Source: VAXT01 sp035318925 (lineage in GTDB: Bacteria > Actinomycetota > Thermoleophilia > Gaiellales > Gaiellaceae). Taken from it: DNA of 64,000 nucleotides. Of the stretch, positions 56,874 through 64,000 are shown piece by piece (positions within the stretch are counted from its first letter, which is position 1; the number at the start of each line of letters is the position of its first letter). Location: the NCBI GenBank assembly GCA_035318925.1, contig DATHDS010000014.1:186001-250000 (forward strand), read 5' to 3'. A model generated the notes under the pieces. The model saw only the letters and a program-made list of their open reading frames with translations. It had not been told where the DNA came from and did no database searches. The position numbers were made by a program, and so were the translations under genes.

Positions 56874-58676
56874 TTAGAGCGCGTCGAGGGGTTGGGCGAG
56901 CACGGGCTCGAGGTCGAAGAGCGGTTGGCCGAACTCGACCGCTTGTCCGTTCTGGACGTGGATCGTGCGGATGATGCCCTCGATCTCGGCCTTCACCTCG
57001 TTCATCAGCTTCATCGCCTCGAGGATGCAGAGCGTCTGGCCGGGCGCGACGGCGTCTCCCTCCTCGACGAACGGCGGTGCGCCGGGCTGCGGCGCTCGAT
57101 AGAACGTGCCGACCATCGGCGCCTCGATGCGCATCGCGCCGTCGGTGGCGGGTGCCGGCTCCAACTCGTCCGGTGCCGCCGGAGCCGCTGCCGGCGCCTG
57201 GCCCGGAACGGGCTCTTCGGTGCGCCGGACCGAAACGCGCGTCCCCTCTTCTTCGACCGAGATCTCGGCGACTCCGCTGTCCTGGACGATGCGGACGATC
57301 TCCCGGATCCGTTCCGCTCGCGACTGATCGACCTCCCCGCCGAGCAGCGTGTCGTCGCCGCTCGAGCGGTCGCGGATCGCCTGCAGGAGCGGCTCGACTT
57401 CGTCGCCGAAGAGCGCGATCAGGAGCAGCTCCTCCTCACTCGCGGCAAGCCCGGCCGCCTCGTCCCGGATCGAGTCGAGGTTGACCACCTGCTCGTCCGG
57501 AGGTGCTGCCTCGGAGACGAGTGAGACCGCACGCTGGACGGTCGGGTCGATCTTGCCCGGCGGTGTGCCGAAACGGCCGTCGAGCAGGGCGCGCAGCTCG
57601 TCGACGACCGTCTGGTAGCGCGTCGCCGAGAGAACGTGCACGATCGCCTGCGAGGCCAGGATCTGTCCGATCGGGGCCGCGACCGGCGGGTAGCCGGCCT
57701 CCCTGGCGATCACGGCGAGCTCGTCGAGGACGTCGTCGAGCCGGTCGGATGCGCCGTGGGCACGCAACCGGGTGTCGATCGCTGCGACGAGGCCGGCAGG
57801 CAGCTCGTGCTGCGCGGCCCGCACCGCGATGCGGGGTGCGAGAGGTGTCACGGGGTCCTCGCCGATGAACTCGTCTACGACCTCGGCCGCCTGCCAGAGG
57901 GTCGCGATGTTGACGCCGCTGTCGAGGTTGAGCCCCTTGAGCGCGCTCGCAAGCCCCTCGCCTGAGACGCGATGGAGCGTGAGCGCAATCGGGTAGACGG
58001 CACACGCGATTCGGTCGGCACCGGCGCGCGCCGCCTCGAGGGCGGCGGCGAACCCGCTCCCGGCGGCACCCTGGCAGTAGATGCCGACGGGCAGTCCACT
58101 CTCCTCGGCGAGCGCCGTGACGAGCTCGTGCGCCCTGGAAGCTTCCAGTGCCCCGGACGGGTCGTGGAGCAAAATGCGCGCGGCACCGAGCTCGGGGAGC
58201 TTCTTGGCCTGCTCGAGCATTTGCTTCGTCTCCCCGCCGTGCTCGGGGCTGTAGACGAGGCCGGCGTTGAACTCGCGGTTGGCCGCGGTGATCGCCTCGC
58301 CCGCCTCGCGCAGGTTCTCGACGTCGTTCAGCGGGTCGTGCAGGCGAAAGACGTCGATGCCGCTCTCCGCGGCACTCGCGACGAACCGCCGCGCGAAATC
58401 GCCTCCGACCGGCCGCGAGCCGACGAGGAAGCGGCCGCGGAGCGCCATGCCGAGCGGCGTCTTCGTCCGCGACTTGAGCGCCCGGATCCGCTCCCACGGG
58501 CTCTCGACCCCGCGGCGCACCGCGCTATCGAAGACACCTCCGCCGGAAACCTCGAGCGAGGCGAACCCGGCACCGTCGAGGAGCGCTGCGAGGTCGAGGA
58601 GGTCGGCCGTCGGGATGCGCCCGGCCAGGGGCTCCTGGCTGAGCAGGCGGATCGTCGTATCGACGAGCGCAGGCAT
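56874..58676 (-). CDS. Degenerate carboxyltransferase domain fused to biotin carboxyl carrier protein
   Basis: 600 residues. Residues 1-420 align with the oxaloacetate-decarboxylase/pyruvate-carboxylase carboxyltransferase: LVDTTIRLLSQEP, FASLEVSGGGVFDSAVRR, GIDVFRLHDPLNDVENLREA. The metal Asp of RDAHQS is gone (RLLSQE), the carbamylated Lys is His171 (LLHDPSG), and the His-x-His pair reads Tyr-Cys-Gln at 200-202. Residues 450-490 match the AccB N-terminus (AERIREIVRIVQDSGVAEIS), and 525-595 form a biotinyl domain with ILEAMKLMNEV (biotin Lys556). It probably serves as BCCP for the adjacent accC product. Confidence 0.82.
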   Translation of the reverse strand: MPALVDTTIRLLSQEPLAGRIPTADLLDLAALLDGAGFASLEVSGGGVFDSAVRRGVESPWERIRALKSRTKTPLGMALRGRFLVGSRPVGGDFARRFVASAAESGIDVFRLHDPLNDVENLREAGEAITAANREFNAGLVYSPEHGGETKQMLEQAKKLPELGAARILLHDPSGALEASRAHELVTALAEESGLPVGIYCQGAAGSGFAAALEAARAGADRIACAVYPIALTLHRVSGEGLASALKGLNLDSGVNIATLWQAAEVVDEFIGEDPVTPLAPRIAVRAAQHELPAGLVAAIDTRLRAHGASDRLDDVLDELAVIAREAGYPPVAAPIGQILASQAIVHVLSATRYQTVVDELRALLDGRFGTPPGKIDPTVQRAVSLVSEAAPPDEQVVNLDSIRDEAAGLAASEEELLLIALFGDEVEPLLQAIRDRSSGDDTLLGGEVDQSRAERIREIVRIVQDSGVAEISVEEEGTRVSVRRTEEPVPGQAPAAAPAAPDELEPAPATDGAMRIEAPMVGTFYRAPQPGAPPFVEEGDAVAPGQTLCILEAMKLMNEVKAEIEGIIRTIHVQNGQAVEFGQPLFDLEPVLAQPLDAL

Positions 58677-58695
58677 GACGAGAGGGTAACTCTCT

Positions 58696-59262
58696 CTAGA
58701 CGCGGGAGATGTAGCGCCCTTCGCGGGGGTCGACCTTGATCCGGTCGCCAGTGGCCACGAAGAGGGGCACCTGGATGACGGCGCCCGTCTCGAGCTTTGC
58801 CGGCTTGGTCACGTTCGAGACCGTGTCGCCCTTGACGCCGGGCTCGGTCTCTGAGACGGCAAGCTCGACGGAGGAGGGAAGCTGAAGCCCCGACGGGCGT
58901 CCGTCGACGGTCAGCACCTGCACCGCAGAGGAGGGAGGAATGAACTGGAGGTCCTCGCCGACCGTCGTGCGCGGCAACGAGAACTGCTCGTACGTGTCGT
59001 CCTCCATGAAGACGACATCGTCTCCGGAGTCGTACAGGTACTGCGCGTTCTTCACCTCGGTGTGCATCCGCTGGAATTTCTCACCCGCTCTGAAGGTCTT
59101 GTCGACGACCGCACCCGTGTCGATGTTCTTGACCTTGGTCCGCACGAACGCACCGCCCTTTCCGGGCTTCACGTGCTGGAAATCGACGATGCGCCAGACG
59201 CCGCCTTCGATCTCGATGTGCATGCCGTTCTTGAACTGGTTCGTGCCTACGGTCTCGGCCAT
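58696..59262 (-). CDS. efp: Translation elongation factor P
   Basis: A 188-residue three-domain protein: KOW domain (residues 1-65) with VKPGKGGAFVRTKVKNI, where Lys35 is at the loop that is modified in many species, then two OB domains (GDDVVFMEDDTYEQFSLPR; KGDTVSNVTKPAKLETGAVI). EF-P relieves ribosome stalling at proline runs. Lies 10 bases after pepP. Confidence 0.96.
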   Translation of the reverse strand: MAETVGTNQFKNGMHIEIEGGVWRIVDFQHVKPGKGGAFVRTKVKNIDTGAVVDKTFRAGEKFQRMHTEVKNAQYLYDSGDDVVFMEDDTYEQFSLPRTTVGEDLQFIPPSSAVQVLTVDGRPSGLQLPSSVELAVSETEPGVKGDTVSNVTKPAKLETGAVIQVPLFVATGDRIKVDPREGRYISRV

Positions 59263-59272
59263 GCCCGCAAAT

Positions 59273-60313
59273 CTAGTCGACGGTGAGCAGGTTCTTGGTG
59301 AACGTGGTCAGAATCTCGGACTCGCCTTCCTGGACGACGACGAGGTCTTCGATCCTGATTCCACCGAGCCCGGAAAGGTAGATGCCCGGTTCGACGGTGA
59401 CCACGTTGCCGACCGCGAGCGTATGCCGGGACTCCTGGGCGAGGCGCGGGTCCTCGTGCACGAGCAGGCCGACACCGTGCCCGAGCCCGTGGCCGAAGGC
59501 ATCGCCGAAGCCGGCGGCCTCGATCCGGGAGCGCGCGGCCGAGTCGACGCCGGGGCCGGATGCTCCAGGAAGCACGGCGGCGAGGCCAGCCAGCTGCGCG
59601 TCGAGACAGACTTCGTACGCGCGCATCAGCTCGTCGGGTAAAGAGCCGGTGGCAAGCGTTCGAGTGCAGTCGGAGGCGTAGCCGTCGACCATGCAACCCC
59701 AGTCGACGATCACGGTCTCGCCTCGCTCGAGCCGCCGCTCCCCAGGAACGGTGTGGGGCTTGGCCGCATTGGGGCCGGAGGCGACGAGGACTGAGAACGA
59801 CACGCCGTCGGCGCCTGCATCGTGGAGGAACTGCTCCATCCGCCAGGCGAGATCGGCTTCGGTTTGGCCGACGAAGTCCGCTTCGTCGACGAAGCGCTCG
59901 AACGCGATATCCGCGATCTGCGCCGCCCTGCGGATCGATTCCAGCTCGCCCTCGTCCTTGACCACGCGCAGCTCTTCGACGAGGCCGTAGCGGGCAACCG
60001 GGTCGACGCCGCCTGCGTGCAAGCGTGCGTAGCGCTCGTAGGTAAGCGAGGAGCCCTCGAACCCGATACGCCCGGAGAGCAGCTCCGAGAGCGTCTGGTA
60101 GAGGTCGCGCTTCGCCTCGACGAACTCGGCGCCCTCGACCGCGCGGGCGCCCTCGGCGTAACGGAAGTCGGTGAACACCTGCACGCACCCGGGCTCGACG
60201 AGCAGGGCCGCGTTCGAGCTCGCGAGTCCGGAGAGGTAGCGGATGTTCGCCGGGTCGGAGACGAGGAGCGGTTCCTCGAGTTTCTCGCGCAGGCGCTCGA
60301 CGCGGTCGTTCAC
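59273..60313 (-). CDS. M24 Xaa-Pro aminopeptidase-like protein
   Basis: 346 residues. The N-terminal creatinase domain (about 1-125: LLVSDPANIRYLSGLASSNA) and the C-terminal pita-bread domain with the metal ligands: IVDWGCMVDGYASDCTRTLA (Asp, Asp), FGHGLGHGVGLLVHEDPRLA (His), VTVEPGIYLSGLGG (Glu) and IRIEDLVVVQEG (Glu). Encoded between aroQ and efp, a common actinobacterial and Firmicute order. Four-base overlap with aroQ. Confidence 0.92.
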   Translation of the reverse strand: MNDRVERLREKLEEPLLVSDPANIRYLSGLASSNAALLVEPGCVQVFTDFRYAEGARAVEGAEFVEAKRDLYQTLSELLSGRIGFEGSSLTYERYARLHAGGVDPVARYGLVEELRVVKDEGELESIRRAAQIADIAFERFVDEADFVGQTEADLAWRMEQFLHDAGADGVSFSVLVASGPNAAKPHTVPGERRLERGETVIVDWGCMVDGYASDCTRTLATGSLPDELMRAYEVCLDAQLAGLAAVLPGASGPGVDSAARSRIEAAGFGDAFGHGLGHGVGLLVHEDPRLAQESRHTLAVGNVVTVEPGIYLSGLGGIRIEDLVVVQEGESEILTTFTKNLLTVD

Positions 60314-60741
60314 GAGCTGCTCTCCACGAGGAACGCCAGCGCCTCTCGATAGCCCTCAGGCCCGTGACCGAGGACGCGCTCGGCCGCGAGGTCGGCAACC
60401 ACGGACGTCTTGCGCCACTCCTCGCGCTGCTCCGGGTTGGAGAGGTGGACCTCGACGAGTGGGCCCGGGAAGATCTCGAGTGCGTCACGGATCGCGTAGC
60501 TGTAGTGGGTCCACGCGCCCGGGTTGACGACCATGCCCTCGGCCCAGTCGAGCGCGTCGTGGCACCAGCCGACGTACTCGCCCTCGCTGTTTGTCTGCCG
60601 ACACCGGACCGTGCAGCCGAGCTCTTCCGCCCAGCCTTCGATCCGCTGCTCGAGCTCGCGGAGGGAGAGTCCGCCGTAGAGCGCGGGGTCGCGGCGCTCG
60701 AGGACGTCGAGGTTGACGCCGTTCAGGATGTCGACTCGCAT
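60310..60741 (-). CDS. aroQ: Type II 3-dehydroquinate dehydratase
   Basis: 143 residues from ATG 60741. DILNGVNLDVLERRDPALYG carries the catalytic Tyr and Arg region (usual form NGPNLNLLGxRxPxxYG, so Pro and second Asn differ here), QTNSEGEYVGWCHDALDWAE, NPGAWTHYSYAIRDALE and VEVHLSNPEQREEWRKTSVV follow. It dehydrates 3-dehydroquinate in the shikimate pathway. The gene sits between aroKB and pepP. Confidence 0.9.
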   Translation of the reverse strand: MRVDILNGVNLDVLERRDPALYGGLSLRELEQRIEGWAEELGCTVRCRQTNSEGEYVGWCHDALDWAEGMVVNPGAWTHYSYAIRDALEIFPGPLVEVHLSNPEQREEWRKTSVVADLAAERVLGHGPEGYREALAFLVESSS

Positions 60742-60752
60742 CGCGGCCAAGC

Positions 60753-62162
60753 CTAGTCGGCGATCAGCTCGTCCAGAGCACGGCGGACGTCGCCTTCGGG
60801 CACTGCCTCGAGGCGAGCGCCCTTGTCGTCGAGCAGCACGAGCCAAAGCTCGCCGGCCCTCGCCTTCTTGTCTCGACGTAATGCGTTCCAGGCACGCTCT
60901 CGATCAGCGCGGACGGGTTGCGGTGCGAGCACCTCGTCCACGATGTCCGTGGGCCGCCCGGAGAGCCGGAGCGCCGCCAGCAGGCCTAGCGCGACCGCGT
61001 CTCCGTGTCCGATGGCGTAGTCGGAGCCCGTCTCCAGCGCGTGGGCGAATGTGTGCCCAAGGTTCAGGCTCCAGCGCCACTCTCCCTCGTCGTACGGGTC
61101 GATCAGGCAAACGGAAGCCTTGAATGCGGCACACGCGCGCACTAGCTCGTCGTCCGGAAGCGTCCAAAGTTCGCGACCGGCCAGTAGACCTGTCTTTACC
61201 GCCTCTGCCATCCCGGCTCGACGCTCCCGCTCGGGAAGGGTCGAAAGCAGGTCCGTATCGACAAGCACGTGCTGCGGGTAATGGAAGGCGCCTGCAAGGT
61301 TCTTGCCCGCAGGGAGGTTGATCGCGGTCTTCCCACCGATTGCGGCGTCGATCTGGCCGACAAGTGTGGTCGGGACAGCAACCCAGTCGACTCCTCGGAG
61401 GTACGTCGCAGCGACGAAGCCGGCGACGTCAGTCGTCGAGCCGCCGCCGAACCCGACGATCCAGCCCTCGAGGTCGAGCTCGAGCTCCCCCCAGAGCCGA
61501 TCAACTACGTCAAGCGCCTTCGCGCCTTCGCCGGACGGAACCGTGTGGACCGATGCATCTACCTGGGGCCGGTGGAGGCCGAGCACACGCTCGTCGGCAA
61601 CGAGAGCGGTTCGGCGCCCTTCAAGGAGTTGGGCGAAGAACGGAAACCCGAGCAGGCCGCGCGCGACGACGATCCCCAGGGCTGCCAGGAGGACTTCCTC
61701 GGCGTCGTCAGCCTCGGCGCCGGCAACGGATTGGTATATCGCCTTGCGCTCGTCATAGAGCTTCCGGAAGCGTCGTTCGTCCCGCGCCAGTGGGCGGCCG
61801 CTGCCTGCCACACGTTGCCAAGCCTCATCGGGGTCGACCTGGATCCAGACCGTGAAAGCGCGCTGGAGTAAAAGAGATTGGACGCGCTCGGAGGCGGGTG
61901 CGCCGCCCCCCAACGCGATCACTGCCGGCTCTGAGCCAGCGAACGCCTCGGCGACGACCTCCTCTTCGAGCCGCCTGAACTCCGGCTCGCCACGATCGAA
62001 CAACTCGTCGATCGAGCCGTAGCGGCGCTCGAGCTCCGCGTCAGTGTCGATGAACCGGCGCAACGTCATTCCGGCCACCTCTTCGCCGATTGTTGACTTC
62101 CCTGCCCCCATGAATCCGATGAGGGCGATGTGCTTGCCGAAAGCGCCTACCTCGGGGACCAA
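60753..62162 (-). CDS. aroKB: Fused shikimate kinase and 3-dehydroquinate synthase
   Basis: 469 residues from TTG 62162. Residues 1-165 are shikimate kinase with the P-loop GFMGAGKST (16-24) and the substrate residues of FIDTDAELERRYG and VIALGGGAPAS. Residues 180-469 are dehydroquinate synthase: IVGFGGGSTTDVAGFVAATY, GQIDAAIGGKTAINLPAGKN, and zinc ligands in GMAEAVKTG (Glu), LNLGHTFAHALE (His) and AIGHGDAVALG (His). The fused protein performs two non-consecutive shikimate-pathway steps. It overlaps aroC by 16 bases. Confidence 0.95.
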   Translation of the reverse strand: MVPEVGAFGKHIALIGFMGAGKSTIGEEVAGMTLRRFIDTDAELERRYGSIDELFDRGEPEFRRLEEEVVAEAFAGSEPAVIALGGGAPASERVQSLLLQRAFTVWIQVDPDEAWQRVAGSGRPLARDERRFRKLYDERKAIYQSVAGAEADDAEEVLLAALGIVVARGLLGFPFFAQLLEGRRTALVADERVLGLHRPQVDASVHTVPSGEGAKALDVVDRLWGELELDLEGWIVGFGGGSTTDVAGFVAATYLRGVDWVAVPTTLVGQIDAAIGGKTAINLPAGKNLAGAFHYPQHVLVDTDLLSTLPERERRAGMAEAVKTGLLAGRELWTLPDDELVRACAAFKASVCLIDPYDEGEWRWSLNLGHTFAHALETGSDYAIGHGDAVALGLLAALRLSGRPTDIVDEVLAPQPVRADRERAWNALRRDKKARAGELWLVLLDDKGARLEAVPEGDVRRALDELIAD

Positions 62163-63217
62163 TCGATCCGCTCCAGGTAGGCGAGGTGCGCTCCGACGAA
62201 GTCCGCGAGCGAGTCGCCGCCGAACTTCTCATGGGCGGCACGCGCGAGCTCGAAGGCGACCGAGGCCTCGGCAACGACCGACAGCGCCTCGACTGCCGCC
62301 ACGTCGCTTCGCTCGACGAGCGCCTCCGCGGGCTCGCCCGTCTCGAGGTCGACCGAGCGCAAGGGCCGCATCAGGGTCGGCAGCGGCTTCATCGCGGCCC
62401 GGGCGACGATCTCCTCGCCGTTCGAGACGCCGCCCTCGATCCCGCCGGCGCGGTTCGTCTCCCGGTAGAGGCCCCGCTCGTCCCGGAAGATCTCGTCATG
62501 AGCCGCCGAGCCTCGCTCCGCGGCTAGTGCGAAGCCGTCGCCGATCTCGACTCCCTTTACCGCCTGGATCCCCATCAGCGCCGCAGCGAGCCGGGCGTCG
62601 AGCCGCCCGTCCTTTGTCGCGTATGAGCCGAGGCCGGGAGGAACACGGCGCGCCCGAACTTCGACGACCCCGCCGACGGTGTCCCGGTCCGCCTTCGCCT
62701 CGTCGACGTCTCCCATCTCCAGCACCGAGCCGGCGACCTCCACTCCGATCTCGCCGAGCAGCGCCTTCGCGACCGCGCCTGCCGCCACCGTCAGCGCTGT
62801 CTGACGGGCGCTCGCCCGTTCGAGAGCGTCCCGCGTGTCGGTGAGGCCGTATTTGAGTGACCCAGCCAGATCGGCATGCCCGGGCCGGGGGAGCGTCACC
62901 GGCGCCGTGCCCTTGCCTTTCGGCTCGCCCTCGGCCGGCCACGGGCTCATGCCCCACTCCCAGTTCGCGTGGTCGCGGTTCGCGACGAGCAGCGCAAGCG
63001 GGGTCCCGAGCGTCCGCCCGTGCCGAAGCCCGGCGAGCACCTCCACCCGGTCCTGCTCGAGTTGCTGGCGAGGGCTGCGCCCGTAGCCCTGCTGGCGCCG
63101 GGCGAGATCGGCGTCGATCGAATCCCGCTCGAGGACGAGGCCCGCGGGCAGGCCGGTGAGAATCGCGACGAGCGCTGGGCCGTGCGACTCCCCGGCGGTC
63201 GTGAGCTCGAGAGTCAC
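62147..63217 (-). CDS. aroC: Chorismate synthase
   Basis: 356 residues from GTG 63217, which overlaps the aroE stop (GTGA). LELTTAGESHGPALVAILTG, QQGYGRSPRQQLEQDRVEVL, RPGHADLAGSLKYGLTDTRD, ERASARQTALTVAAGAVAKA and NRAGGIEGGVSNGEEIVARA (quoted within the 20-residue limit) are the invariant blocks including His and Arg at the FMN/EPSP site. It makes chorismate from EPSP. The EPSP synthase gene aroA is not in this window. Confidence 0.95.
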   Translation of the reverse strand: MTLELTTAGESHGPALVAILTGLPAGLVLERDSIDADLARRQQGYGRSPRQQLEQDRVEVLAGLRHGRTLGTPLALLVANRDHANWEWGMSPWPAEGEPKGKGTAPVTLPRPGHADLAGSLKYGLTDTRDALERASARQTALTVAAGAVAKALLGEIGVEVAGSVLEMGDVDEAKADRDTVGGVVEVRARRVPPGLGSYATKDGRLDARLAAALMGIQAVKGVEIGDGFALAAERGSAAHDEIFRDERGLYRETNRAGGIEGGVSNGEEIVARAAMKPLPTLMRPLRSVDLETGEPAEALVERSDVAAVEALSVVAEASVAFELARAAHEKFGGDSLADFVGAHLAYLERIDWSPR

Positions 63218-63897
63218 GACGACAAGCCTACGGCGAGCCGCATCGCCTCGACGGGCGCCGGCACGCCGGTCCAGAGCTCGAACGAAGCCGCGCCCTGGGC
63301 CACGAGCACCTCGAGCCCCCCGACCACCCGCGCTCCGCGCTCGCGGGCGGTTCTCGCCGTCGCAGTCTCGGGGTACGGAAGGTCGATGAGGGTCTGCCCG
63401 GAGCCAAGCTCGGCGAGCACCTCGTCCCGTTCCGAGGTTGCATTGACGACGAGGTCCGCGTCGCCCACGTCCGGCGGCCACTCGCCACGCCGGGCGAACG
63501 TGCGCGCCTGCGGCAGAGCCGCCCGGAACGCCGCGGCGGCCCCACCGTCGCCGAGCACGACGGGGCGCTCGGCGCGCAGTCCGGCGAGCACCGCAGCGTC
63601 GGTCGAGAAGCCGTGGATCCGTCCGTCCTCGAAGCCAAGCGTGTTCACGGACGGAAGATCGGTCTCCACAAGCGCGGCAGCGGCGAGCTTGTACGGGGCG
63701 GTCACGTTCGCGCCGGCGAACCCAGCGGCGAGGAGGCCCCGGACCGCGGGCTCGAACGCTTCCAGCGACACATCGCAAGCCAGGTAGGCCCAGTCGAGAC
63801 CGCTCGCGGCGAAAGCGGCGTTCTGCATGGTCGGCGAGAGCGACTCCGACACCGGGTGGCCGAGCAGCCCGACGAGCCGGGTTTTCCCCGAGATCAT
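63214..63897 (-). CDS. aroE: Shikimate dehydrogenase, compact and divergent
   Basis: 227 residues, about 40-50 shorter than usual. LVGLLGHPVSESLSPTMQNA holds the shikimate-binding Ser pair, GANVTAPYK ends with catalytic Lys70, and the Asp of the catalytic pair is Asp100 in HGFSTDAAVLAG (usual form GxNTDxxG). The NADP loop reads VVLGDGGAAAAF rather than GAGGAARA, and the NATPxGM segment is NATSERD. The enzyme is encoded between mltG and aroC, in its normal neighbourhood, so it is very likely functional, but with changed cofactor details. Confidence 0.88.
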   Translation of the reverse strand: MISGKTRLVGLLGHPVSESLSPTMQNAAFAASGLDWAYLACDVSLEAFEPAVRGLLAAGFAGANVTAPYKLAAAALVETDLPSVNTLGFEDGRIHGFSTDAAVLAGLRAERPVVLGDGGAAAAFRAALPQARTFARRGEWPPDVGDADLVVNATSERDEVLAELGSGQTLIDLPYPETATARTARERGARVVGGLEVLVAQGAASFELWTGVPAPVEAMRLAVGLSS

Positions 63898-64000
63898 CGG
63901 TAGCCGTGGGCGAGCTTGTAGTTGTTGAACTCGGTCTCGCTGGCGGTGAAGAAGTGGTGGATCTTGTCCGGCTTACGCACGAAGAAGAGGTAGTTCACTT
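63894..64000 (-). CDS. MltG-like endolytic transglycosylase, C-terminal fragment
   Basis: Only the last 34 residues are in the window: NYLFFVRKPDKIHHFFTASE then FNNYKLAHGYR. The YLFFV segment, HHFF and the helix after it fit the C-terminus of MltG/YceG, which cuts glycan strands at the membrane. The stop overlaps the aroE start (ATGA). The mltG-aroE order is standard in actinobacteria. The catalytic Glu is beyond the edge. Confidence 0.7.
   Translation of the reverse strand, partial: VNYLFFVRKPDKIHHFFTASETEFNNYKLAHGYR

Noticed and set aside
1..64000. Possible CRISPR arrays, rRNA, tRNA genes or an intact insertion sequence
   Set aside because: I saw no regularly spaced repeats, no rRNA-like stretches, no cloverleaf with conserved T-loop in any gap and no transposase. 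Short tRNAs could still be missed by eye.

Overview
This 64 kb window is high-GC chromosomal DNA from a member of the Actinomycetota, most likely a deep branch such as Thermoleophilia/Gaiellales; the placement is my inference. The signs are DivIVA and SepF together, a recN-steA-mctB-pyrG neighbourhood of the kind known from mycobacteria, actinobacterial SOS boxes of the form GAAC-N4-GTTC in front of imuB, a DUF3866 protein, and frequent GTG/TTG starts with 1-29 base overlaps. A two-subunit glycyl-tRNA synthetase beside recO, ppsR and ppdK fits a deep branch better than mainstream actinomycetes. I saw no rRNA, tRNA, CRISPR array, prophage or intact insertion sequence. The longest gap without a gene is about 250 bases.

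Layout. 1-4,000 (minus): a cell-division flank reading cca-pgeF-yggS-sepF-yggT-divIVA-dksA/traR (cut by the window edge). 4,100-8,700: ridA with an HisB-like gene, a secreted subtilase, murA and an HD-domain gene. 8,700-11,800: a PLP enzyme, a glycosyltransferase, a small acidic protein and a lipoprotein. 11,800-17,300: an SOS mutagenesis cassette (imuB, a DUF6504-like gene, dnaE2) interrupted by an inverted cupin gene. 17,400-23,600: an accessory stretch with an NTF2-like protein, two MFS transporters, an F420/NADP-type reductase, a ComB-like phosphatase, a rhomboid protease and a membrane protein. 23,600-33,000: ppdK, its regulator ppsR, glyS-glyQ and recO. 33,000-38,500: two tandem L,D-transpeptidases and an operon with an O-antigen-ligase-like gene, a sigma factor and a small membrane protein. 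38,500-45,500: mutM, deoA, deoB, ald, DUF3866 and an M20 peptidase. 45,500-64,000: an almost unbroken minus-strand run, mltG-aroE-aroC-aroKB-aroQ-pepP-efp-accB fusion-accC-nusB-xseB-like-ispA-tlyA-nadK-recN-steA-SRPBCC-mctB-GT2 fusion-pyrG.

Most unusual points. (1) The HisB-like protein keeps the fold signatures but has lost nearly all metal-binding His/Glu residues. (2) The biotin carrier protein is fused behind an oxaloacetate-decarboxylase-type carboxyltransferase domain in which the metal ligands and the carbamylated-Lys position are all replaced. (3) A glycosyltransferase encoded next to pyrG joins a GT2 domain to a cut-down MraY/WecA-like domain. (4) Two perfect SOS boxes abut the imuB start codon, leaving no room for a ribosome binding site. 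(5) MurA has Asp at the fosfomycin-target Cys position. (6) pyrG probably starts at CTG. Gene identities were read from motifs without database searches.
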